From Candidatus Woesearchaeota archaeon (GTDB lineage Archaea > Nanobdellota > Nanobdellia > Woesearchaeales > CG1-02-33-12): 6,415 nucleotides of DNA. Shown here piece after piece: positions 1 through 5,005 of this stretch. The notes under the pieces are model-generated. The model was given only the letters and a program-made list of their open reading frames with translations, searched no databases and was not told where the DNA came from. The stretch lies in contig JAFCEA010000064.1 in assembly GCA_017609385.1 (NCBI GenBank), positions 1-6,415 on the forward strand, in the 5' to 3' direction. The number at the start of each line of letters is the position of its first letter. Position 1 is the first letter of the stretch. The position numbers were made by a program, and so were the translations under genes.

Positions 1-228
1 ATTAAAACAATTGAATCCTTTCTTCCGCTTTTCGGCAAGACAATAATCACATGCCATAAAATTAATGAAAAGCTTCCTGCAATAGCCCAGAATCTGATTT
101 ATTCTGCTTTCAAGAGAATCATGCCAAAAACAGCTCACCAGCTAAAGACCCTGGATGAGCCTGCTGTAAACCTTATCTGCATGAGACCCTATGACCCAAA
201 GCTAAAAGACTATTTCTATGAGAAATAA
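1..228 (+). CDS. C-terminal end of an unrecognised protein (5' truncated by window)
   Basis: An open frame runs from the first base of the window to a TAA at 226-228 and gives 75 residues with no start inside the window that would make a sensible gene. The peptide is mixed alpha/beta in character, with a KTIITCHKINEK segment near the start, a basic patch (FKRIMPK), and a C-terminus reading MRPYDPKLKDYFYEK. There is no membrane segment. I do not recognise the family from this fragment. It is probably a real gene end: the reading is clean, the codon use is normal for the window, and it is followed by 131 non-coding bases containing the promoter of the next gene. The upstream part would be needed to name it. 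Confidence 0.6.
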   Translation: MKTIESFLPLFGKTIITCHKINEKLPAIAQNLIYSAFKRIMPKTAHQLKTLDEPAVNLICMRPYDPKLKDYFYEK

Positions 229-326
229 TTTTAAATGTTAAGCTGTAAGAATTCTGGCAATAATTATGAGTTCAATGTTTTTGATTATTGCATAAATATA
301 TTATAAAATCTCTGCAAAAACAAATA

Positions 327-334
327 TTTATATA
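327..334 (+). promoter_or_regulatory. Archaeal TATA box for the 360-761 gene
   Basis: TTTATATA, preceded by an A-rich stretch suitable as a BRE, is centred about 29 bases before the ATG at 360. With the usual archaeal spacing of about 25 bases from TATA centre to transcription start, the mRNA would begin within a few bases of the start codon, so it is leaderless or nearly so. No Shine-Dalgarno sequence lies in front of the ATG, which agrees. Confidence 0.6.
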
Positions 335-359
335 GCTGTTTATTATATATGGATATAAT

Positions 360-761
360 ATGGAATCTTTAAAAGAAATTATTGACCAAGTATGGCAGAT
401 AGTTCCAACAGTTGTTATAGTAAGCGCTGCTACTTATGCAGTTCATAGGCTACAGAAGCGTCTTTGGCGTCCGCAGAGTCTTTCTTATGGAATGGATATT
501 CTTGTAAGGAAAGAGTATAATCAACTTTCTGAACTAAAGGTAAAGAGGCCGCTTCTTGTAATGTCTTATAAAGATGAATATAACAAGGGTAGGGATGTTT
601 ACTATTGTGAACATCCAGAAAAGAGATTTCTTGTAAAAAAATTTATTGGTTTCAGAGAACCAACCACAGAGGAAATAGTTGAAATCCAGAACAGGGTTGA
701 GAAAGCTAAGAAAGCGTACAAAGAAAAAGAATCAGAAGAGCTCAAAAAATATGTGATTTAA
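360..761 (+). CDS. Hypothetical protein with one N-terminal membrane segment
   Basis: The 133-residue product has a short hydrophobic segment at about residues 11-28 (VWQIVPTVVIVSAATYAV), then a strongly basic stretch (HRLQKRLWRP). This predicts a single membrane anchor with the rest on the cytoplasmic side by the positive-inside rule. The middle, about 45-98, is mixed and could form a small beta-containing domain. The C-terminal 30 residues are charged and probably helical (EIQNRVEKAKKAYKEKESEE), possibly coiled coil. I do not recognise the family. The ATG start is supported by the TATA box about 29 bases upstream. The next gene, a probable secreted hydrolase, begins 33 bases after the stop with no clear promoter of its own, so the two are probably co-transcribed. 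A membrane-anchored partner for the exported enzyme is possible but only inferred. Confidence 0.65.
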   Translation: MESLKEIIDQVWQIVPTVVIVSAATYAVHRLQKRLWRPQSLSYGMDILVRKEYNQLSELKVKRPLLVMSYKDEYNKGRDVYYCEHPEKRFLVKKFIGFREPTTEEIVEIQNRVEKAKKAYKEKESEELKKYVI

Positions 762-794
762 CATTATTCAAGGGCCCAAACCAAGTCTAGTCAT

Positions 795-1697
795 ATGAGA
801 ACTATTGGACACAAGATTGGGATTATAGTAGTTTCTGGGTTAATAGTAGGAAAGCTTGTCTTCTTTCCAGCCCAGGCCCTGGCTAATCAGAATTATAATC
901 CTAATACACTTAAGCTTAATATAAGCCAAACTGAATTCTATAAACCAGAACAGATGAGTCTTGAGGAAATTACAGAACAATTATCTGGATGGACATATGC
1001 AGATAGAATATTTATAGTTAGCATGTATTATGGAGTTGATTATGCAAGAGAGCAAACTAAAAAAGGCATAATGATAAATCCATTTGGAGAGAAATTTGAC
1101 TATATTCTTACCCCAAATCCTGATGGAAATTTAATCCTAAATTTAGTGCGTGCAGTCTTCACCAATATTGGAAACTCACCAATGGACATAAAAGACAATT
1201 ATAAAGATATTGAGAAACTTAGTGTAAATGAGTTATGGTGCCATAGCCAGGGCTGTGATACATTTATTAACTGGGCAAATGCAGGAAAACTAAAAGCAAA
1301 GAAAGTTTATCTTACAGGAGCACTAATGGCAAGCGGTTTTGGCTATATTGATAAACTAAGAAAGGCAGTAGCAATGGCGGGAGCTAAGGAAGTTTTCATA
1401 TATCAAAATCTTGGTGATGAGAAAAACCCTTTTGATGATGATTATGTTACAAGAATAAGGTTACCATCATTGAGGCAGATTGATGATCCCAAATCCCTTA
1501 AAGTTGGTATGTTCTGGGAGTTTGGAAAGGAGAATCTGGAAACCAAGGTGAAGATAAAATTCTTTGAACTATATACATCCCATGGAGAAGATGAAACCCA
1601 TACTCAAAAAGGTGTTAAAATTTCTAAGATATATAACATGCCTGCATCAGGACATGGGATTGAGAGATATTATGAGAATATAAAGGCAATTCAATAA
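795..1697 (+). CDS. Probable secreted serine hydrolase (alpha/beta-hydrolase type)
   Basis: The 300-residue product starts with a signal peptide: a basic N-region (MRTIGHK), a hydrophobic core at about 8-25, and a cleavage-like AQALA-NQ at 26-32. The mature protein should therefore be exported. Residues 146-154 read ELWCHSQGC, a nucleophile-elbow motif in which Ser151 is the likely nucleophile and Cys replaces the first Gly of GxSxG. A strand-like segment (EVFIYQNLGD) places Asp208 as the likely acid, and SGHGIE near the C-terminus offers His287. The serine, acid, histidine order matches alpha/beta hydrolases such as lipases and esterases. The substrate cannot be told. The start is the first in-frame ATG giving a complete signal peptide; no Shine-Dalgarno or convincing TATA box precedes it, so transcription with the 360-761 gene is likely. 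Assignment rests on motif order, not a recognised close homologue. Confidence 0.65.
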   Translation: MRTIGHKIGIIVVSGLIVGKLVFFPAQALANQNYNPNTLKLNISQTEFYKPEQMSLEEITEQLSGWTYADRIFIVSMYYGVDYAREQTKKGIMINPFGEKFDYILTPNPDGNLILNLVRAVFTNIGNSPMDIKDNYKDIEKLSVNELWCHSQGCDTFINWANAGKLKAKKVYLTGALMASGFGYIDKLRKAVAMAGAKEVFIYQNLGDEKNPFDDDYVTRIRLPSLRQIDDPKSLKVGMFWEFGKENLETKVKIKFFELYTSHGEDETHTQKGVKISKIYNMPASGHGIERYYENIKAIQ

Positions 1698-1716
1698 TTT
1701 TGACCTGTATTGAAAA
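1698..1716. terminator. Possible bidirectional T-tract terminator between convergent genes
   Basis: Only 19 bases separate the stop codons of the convergent genes. The spacer begins with TTTT on the plus strand and ends with AAAA, which is TTTT read on the minus strand. Archaeal termination uses short T-tracts, so this could end transcription in both directions, but the tracts are only four or five bases and this is a weak call. Confidence 0.25.
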
Positions 1717-2088
1717 TTATTTGAAGAACATTGAGAAAATATGGTATTGCTCCATAATATCAATAATCTTGAATTTAATGCAAAAGACAAGAAATATTAT
1801 AATAAAAATTAAGGGAATAAGTATAAACTCATATCTTTGAAATAATCTGTTTTTTAAAACAGGATATACAATGGTTTCAGAGAAAAGGGCAGTTACAAAT
1901 GCATAAATAAGAATATATGCTATAAATATATAAAAATCAGATAAAAAGAAATACCAGTTTGAAATCTTCAATATTTTTGAGATATAGAAATCACTAATAA
2001 GAAAGAGCAGTAAAGCAGATATGATATGGCTGACAATCCTTTTTATTTGCTCATATTGCATTATGGTGCTTGAATAATATCCACTCAT
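1717..2088 (-). CDS. Small hypothetical membrane protein, three predicted helices
   Basis: The 123-residue product has three hydrophobic segments, at about residues 17-36, 44-70 and 86-105, separated by short loops with lysines and arginines (for example LKNRLFQRYE at 78-87). It should be an integral membrane protein. I do not recognise the family. I chose the ATG whose first base is at 2088, not a TTG three codons upstream, because a TATA-like TTTAAAAA on the minus strand lies about 27 bases before it, the same leaderless spacing as for gatD and gatE. It is convergent with the hydrolase gene and divergent from the gene at 2204. Because AT-rich sequence readily encodes hydrophobic residues, some doubt remains that it is real, but the plus strand here has no competing gene and the promoter fits well. 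Confidence 0.55.
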   Translation of the reverse strand: MSGYYSSTIMQYEQIKRIVSHIISALLLFLISDFYISKILKISNWYFFLSDFYIFIAYILIYAFVTALFSETIVYPVLKNRLFQRYEFILIPLIFIIIFLVFCIKFKIIDIMEQYHIFSMFFK

Positions 2089-2111
2089 ATAAAACAAAAT
2101 GAATTTATATG

Positions 2112-2119
2112 TTTTTAAA
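2112..2119 (-). promoter_or_regulatory. Archaeal TATA box for the minus-strand membrane protein
   Basis: On the minus strand TTTAAAAA is preceded by AGCAAGA, which would serve as BRE. Its centre lies about 27 bases before the ATG at 2088, predicting a leaderless transcript. The same AGCAAGATTTA string precedes gatE. Confidence 0.5.
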
Positions 2120-2162
2120 TCTTGCTATACAACTTGGTAAATTCTCTTATTAGAGCAACGTT

Positions 2163-2170
2163 TTTATATT
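2163..2170 (+). promoter_or_regulatory. Archaeal TATA box for the 2204 gene
   Basis: TTTATATT is preceded by AGCAACG at 2154-2160 (BRE position). It is centred about 37 bases before the ATG at 2204, so the mRNA should carry a short leader of roughly ten bases, enough to hold the Shine-Dalgarno sequence at 2195-2200. It lies back to back with the minus-strand promoter about 45 bases away. Confidence 0.5.
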
Positions 2171-2194
2171 ATTTGAATATTTCCTAATTAAAAA

Positions 2195-2200
2195 GGTGAT
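2195..2200 (+). promoter_or_regulatory. Shine-Dalgarno sequence of the 2204 gene
   Basis: GGTGAT is complementary to the AUCACC part of the archaeal 16S rRNA 3' end and lies three bases before the ATG at 2204. It is the only clear ribosome binding site in the window and it fixes this start. Confidence 0.65.
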
Positions 2201-2203
2201 TAA

Positions 2204-2717
2204 ATGAAAAAACCAAAAAATCTTATTAAGTATGCTATTGGCCTTTTTACTGTAATTGTTTTAAGGCTTGTTCCTCATCCTCCAAATGTTGAGCCAATAA
2301 TGGCTACAATGATGCCTTTTGCAAAGAGATGGGGCAAGCTAGCAGGATTATTTTTCACTCTTCTTGCAATATTAAGCTTTGACTTGATAACAGGAACTTT
2401 AGGTGTCTGGTCTATTATGACTGCTGGCACATACGCATTACTTGGAATTGCTGCTGGATTTTACTTCAAAAACAGGAAAAGCAATATAAAGAATTATGTT
2501 AAATTCTCTGTTGTAGGAACTTTAATCTATGATGCAATAACAGGCATTGGAACAGGAATGCTGTTCTTTAAGCAGTCCTTTATGTTAACCTTTATGGGAC
2601 ATTGCATTTGCAGCAATAGTATCTCCATTATTATATAAATGGGTTTTAGATAACCCACAGCTGGAAACCCAGCCTGTTATTGACAAGGTTAAATCTGTTT
2701 TTAGCGTGGCACATTAA
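2204..2717 (+). pseudogene. ECF-transporter S-component-like membrane protein, frame-disrupted
   Basis: The first frame gives a hydrophobic protein with a PHPPNVEP motif at residues 24-31 and membrane segments at about 9-22, 45-65, 68-88 and 98-120. This resembles the substrate-binding S components of ECF vitamin transporters and related uncharacterised families such as DUF6580 (recognition from memory). After FMLTFMG (about residue 132) this frame ends in an unlikely tail, HCICSNSISIII, and stops at 2638. From about 2601 another frame continues naturally: IAFAAIVSPLLYKWVLDNPQ, then a polar C-terminus ending in TAA at 2715-2717. The two parts together make about 170 residues, close to a normal S component. 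The break lies at about 2597-2603. One extra base there, or a deletion not divisible by three, would explain it; an assembly error is also possible. If not an error, the last helix is lost and function is doubtful. The start is fixed by the Shine-Dalgarno sequence. Confidence 0.65.
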
Positions 2718-2730
2718 GGTTTGCTGTGCT

Positions 2731-2744
2731 TTGTTTATTTTTTT
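2731..2744 (+). terminator. T-rich terminator after the disrupted membrane gene
   Basis: TTGTTTATTTTTTT begins 14 bases after the TAA at 2715-2717 and ends in seven T's. A T-tract without a hairpin is the usual archaeal terminator. Its position after 2717, and not after the premature stop at 2638, also suggests the gene originally ended at 2717. Confidence 0.5.
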
Positions 2745-2767
2745 CAAAACAGGACTAATAAAAAAGG

Positions 2768-2777
2768 TTATATATAA
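2768..2777 (+). promoter_or_regulatory. Archaeal TATA box for the 2797 gene
   Basis: TTATATATAA, preceded by an A-rich stretch with GG, is centred about 24 bases before the ATG at 2797. This predicts a leaderless mRNA and supports that start over a TTG codon further upstream in the same frame. Confidence 0.55.
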
Positions 2778-2796
2778 TCTTAAAATTTTTAAGAGT

Positions 2797-3396
2797 ATGG
2801 AATTCGAAAAGTCAGCACAAGACCAGATTTTTGATTATTTAAGGGAGATTATTTTCAATGAAAACACTAAAATAACCTATTATTCTAATATCCATATGTG
2901 TGAATATAAGCTTAATGGTTATAAAGGATGTATTATAATTAATCATAAACCAAGTAAGCATGGTTTCCTAATGCCGCATTCAGGTAGTATAAATCTTACT
3001 TTTCATACTATTGCAGAAAAATATCTGATTCTTAATAGTACCCTAAAAAAAGATGATATTATCCAAATTAAAATATATGAAAAACAAAATAAACTCGATG
3101 AGTCATTAAATTTGCGTTTTTTTGAATTCATGATTAGGCCTTTTCCTGAGAAAAATGAGATATATGCCAGTTTTTCAGGAGAAAAGCTTTATATTGGAAC
3201 AATCGAGAATGTTGAATTAATAAAAGTTTCATCAAGATATAGAGAAGGAAACAAATTATTTACTGATGAGAAATTTCTGGCAGAAGATGGAAATGCATCA
3301 ACAGAACAACAAAGAGAATATTTTAGACTTATTAAGGAATATGCAACTCAACAGTATTCCCCTAAGAGATATCTATTTAAGAATAAAAACATTTAA
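2797..3396 (+). CDS. Hypothetical soluble protein, 199 residues
   Basis: The product has no membrane segment or signal peptide and should be cytoplasmic. Its N-terminus looks helical (QDQIFDYLREIIF), followed by alternating polar and hydrophobic residues typical of beta strands (ITYYSNIHMCEYKLNGYKG, then CIIINHK), more strand-like stretches to about residue 143, and a charged helical C-terminus (STEQQREYFRLIKEYA). A His-rich region (HKPSKHGFLMPHSG, 50-63) is visible, but I see no catalytic motif I can name and do not recognise the family. I chose the ATG at 2797, with a TATA box about 24 bases before it; the open frame extends upstream to a TTG at 2680, but that part would overlap the preceding gene and its terminator. 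The stop codon lies inside the TATA box of gatD. Confidence 0.6.
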   Translation: MEFEKSAQDQIFDYLREIIFNENTKITYYSNIHMCEYKLNGYKGCIIINHKPSKHGFLMPHSGSINLTFHTIAEKYLILNSTLKKDDIIQIKIYEKQNKLDESLNLRFFEFMIRPFPEKNEIYASFSGEKLYIGTIENVELIKVSSRYREGNKLFTDEKFLAEDGNASTEQQREYFRLIKEYATQQYSPKRYLFKNKNI

Positions 3397-3399
3397 ATA
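3392..3399 (+). promoter_or_regulatory. Archaeal TATA box for gatD, overlapping the upstream stop codon
   Basis: TTTAAATA is centred about 26 bases before the gatD ATG at 3422, predicting a leaderless mRNA. Its third to fifth bases form the TAA stop of the preceding gene. Confidence 0.6.
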
Positions 3400-3421
3400 A
3401 TAAATAAAGTAATTTGATTAT

Positions 3422-4729
3422 ATGGAACCAAAAACAGGAGATAGTGTTGTTGTTGAGACAAAGGAAAAAAAGCTAAATGGAATTCTTATGCCTGTTCCTG
3501 AGACTGAAGAGGATATTGTTATTCTTAAGCTTGAGAGCGGCTATAACATTGGAATTGATAAAAAGAACATAAAGTCAATAAAGCTTGTAAAGAGCCACAA
3601 AGAGAAAAAGGAAAAAACATCTGAAGTCAAGTTTGACAAGAAACTTCCAACAATTTCCATACTGCACACTGGCGGAACAATTGCCTCAAAGGTTGATTAC
3701 AAGACAGGAGCTGTTAGTGCAAAATTCTCTCCAAGCGAGATTATTGATATGTTTCCTGAGTTAAAGAAGATTGCAAACATAAGGTCAAGGAAGATAGCAA
3801 GCATGCAGTCTGAGATGATGAGGTTTGTGCATTATAATCTTATGGCAAAAGAAATTGAAAAAGAGGTTAAAAAAGGAGTTGATGGCATAATAATAACCCA
3901 TGGGACAGACACAATGCATTACACAAGTGCTGCTTTGGCATTTATTCTTGAGGATTTGCCTGTTCCTGTTATATTGGTTGGCTCCCAAAGAAGCTCTGAC
4001 CGCGGCTCTAGCGATGCTGGCCTGAATTTAATATCTGCCTGTTATTTTATTGCAAATTCTGATTTTGCTGATGTTGCAATATGCATGCATGAAAACCTAA
4101 ATGATGAGTCATGCTTGATCTTGCCAGCTTTGAAAACAAGAAAAATGCATGCCTCAAGAAGGGATGCTTTCAGGCCAATAAATACAACACCTATTGCAAG
4201 GGTTAACTTTAATGAAAAGAATATTTCTTTCATGAAAAAGGGCTACAACAGGGAAGATAAAAACAAGAAATTAAAGTTAAGTCTTTTTAATGAAAAAATA
4301 AAAGTTGGCTTAATAAAAACACATACAAACATGTTTGCTGAGGAATTTTTGGCTTACAAAAACTTTGATGGATTGGTTATTGAAGGAACTGGCCTTGGCC
4401 ACCTGCCAAATGAAGAGATTGATGAATACACAAAGGAAAACAAGAAAATATTTACAAGCTTAAAAGAGATGATAAAAAAAGGTTTAATTGTGGTTATGTC
4501 ATCTCAAACAATATATGGCCGCTTGCAGATGAATGTTTATACACCAATGAGGGAATTGCAGGAAATCGGAGTTTTGGGCCATCTAAGTGATATGACAGCT
4601 GAAACAACTTTTATTAAATTGGCCTGGCTTTTAAGCAACTACAAGAAAGAGGAAGTCAAAGAGCTAATTACAAAAAACCTCAAGGGAGAAATCTCAGAAA
4701 GAGTTGAAGATAAAACATTCCTTAGCTGA
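3422..4729 (+). CDS. gatD: Glu-tRNA(Gln) amidotransferase subunit D (glutaminase)
   Basis: GatD is the asparaginase-like subunit of the archaeal GatDE enzyme. It hydrolyses glutamine and passes the ammonia to GatE, which converts Glu-tRNA(Gln) to Gln-tRNA(Gln) in archaea lacking GlnRS. The 435-residue length is normal. Residues 1-55 form the N-terminal small barrel domain (GDSVVVETKEKKLNGILMPV onward), followed by a lysine-rich linker. The asparaginase fold follows: HTGGTIAS at 82-89 with the catalytic Thr86, THGTDTM at 159-165 with Thr162 and Asp163, and TRKMHASRRDAF at 239-250 with the probable catalytic Lys241. RKMHxSRRDAF separates GatD from plain asparaginases, and the N-terminal domain confirms it. 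All key residues are present. The ATG is supported by a TATA box about 26 bases upstream. A UPF0248 gene begins 3 bases after the stop, and gatE follows it. Confidence 0.95.
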   Translation: MEPKTGDSVVVETKEKKLNGILMPVPETEEDIVILKLESGYNIGIDKKNIKSIKLVKSHKEKKEKTSEVKFDKKLPTISILHTGGTIASKVDYKTGAVSAKFSPSEIIDMFPELKKIANIRSRKIASMQSEMMRFVHYNLMAKEIEKEVKKGVDGIIITHGTDTMHYTSAALAFILEDLPVPVILVGSQRSSDRGSSDAGLNLISACYFIANSDFADVAICMHENLNDESCLILPALKTRKMHASRRDAFRPINTTPIARVNFNEKNISFMKKGYNREDKNKKLKLSLFNEKIKVGLIKTHTNMFAEEFLAYKNFDGLVIEGTGLGHLPNEEIDEYTKENKKIFTSLKEMIKKGLIVVMSSQTIYGRLQMNVYTPMRELQEIGVLGHLSDMTAETTFIKLAWLLSNYKKEEVKELITKNLKGEISERVEDKTFLS

Positions 4730-4732
4730 AAG

Positions 4733-4966
4733 ATGCAGTATATTCTTGATTTATTGAACAAGGTCAAATGGGACAAAAATGAAAACCCAGAAGATTATTC
4801 TATTGCATATTTTGACAGGGTTTCAAGCAAGAACAGGGAAATAAGATTTAATGACATAAAAAGCATTGAAGGAAATTTCATGATTGTTGGAGAGGAAGAA
4901 TCACACATACCTCTGCACCGCATACGTGAAGTGAAAAAGAAAAGCATTATTATCTGGCAAAGATAA
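4733..4966 (+). CDS. UPF0248 / MJ1316-domain (DUF504) small protein
   Basis: The 77-residue product matches the archaeal UPF0248 family in length and layout: an N-terminal helix with LLNKVKWD (7-14), a central YFDRVSSKNREIRF, the family hallmark HIPLHRI at 58-64, and a C-terminal IIIWQR. The MJ1316 domain (Pfam PF04457, formerly DUF504) has been proposed to recognise cyclic phosphate RNA ends in RNA repair or processing, and also occurs in eukaryotic Leng9-type proteins. That role is a prediction for the family. The gene begins 3 bases after the gatD stop without a clear Shine-Dalgarno sequence or promoter, so it should be co-transcribed, and perhaps translationally coupled, with gatD. Its place between the two halves of a tRNA-modifying enzyme suggests a tRNA-related job, but this is inference. 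Confidence 0.85.
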   Translation: MQYILDLLNKVKWDKNENPEDYSIAYFDRVSSKNREIRFNDIKSIEGNFMIVGEEESHIPLHRIREVKKKSIIIWQR

Positions 4967-4975
4967 TCAGCAAGA

Positions 4976-4983
4976 TTTATAAA
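4976..4983 (+). promoter_or_regulatory. Archaeal TATA box for gatE
   Basis: TTTATAAA, preceded by CAGCAAGA as BRE, is centred about 26 bases before the gatE ATG at 5006, in the 39-base gap after the UPF0248 gene. It implies that gatE has its own leaderless transcript, possibly besides read-through from gatD. Confidence 0.6.
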
Positions 4984-5005
4984 GTTCTTATGTTTTTATT
5001 TGATT

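Noticed and set aside
229..359. Intergenic gap checked for an RNA gene
   Set aside because: AT-rich with no strong stem, tRNA-like motif or snoRNA-type boxes that I can see. Only the TATA box at 327-334 stands out.
771..776. GGGCCC-containing palindrome before the hydrolase gene, considered as an operator
   Set aside because: AGGGCCC is a single short palindrome with no second copy, and its position relative to any promoter is unclear.
2089..2097. TTG start for the minus-strand gene, adding three residues
   Set aside because: The ATG at 2088 is a better start codon and is at the expected distance from the TATA-like box at 2112-2119.
2641..2655. Inverted repeat GGGTT-TTAGAT-AACCC
   Set aside because: A five-base stem lying within the former coding sequence (YKWVLDNPQ) and not followed by a T-tract. 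It is probably chance.
2680..2796. Upstream extension of the 199-residue protein to a TTG at 2680
   Set aside because: It would overlap the end of the transporter-like gene and its T-tract terminator, and would put the TATA box at 2768-2777 inside the gene. The ATG at 2797 fits that TATA box.
3785..4233. Two short minus-strand open frames (3785-3988 and 4042-4233)
   Set aside because: Both are antisense to conserved parts of gatD, including the THGTDTM and RKMHASRRDAF regions, and have no start signals.
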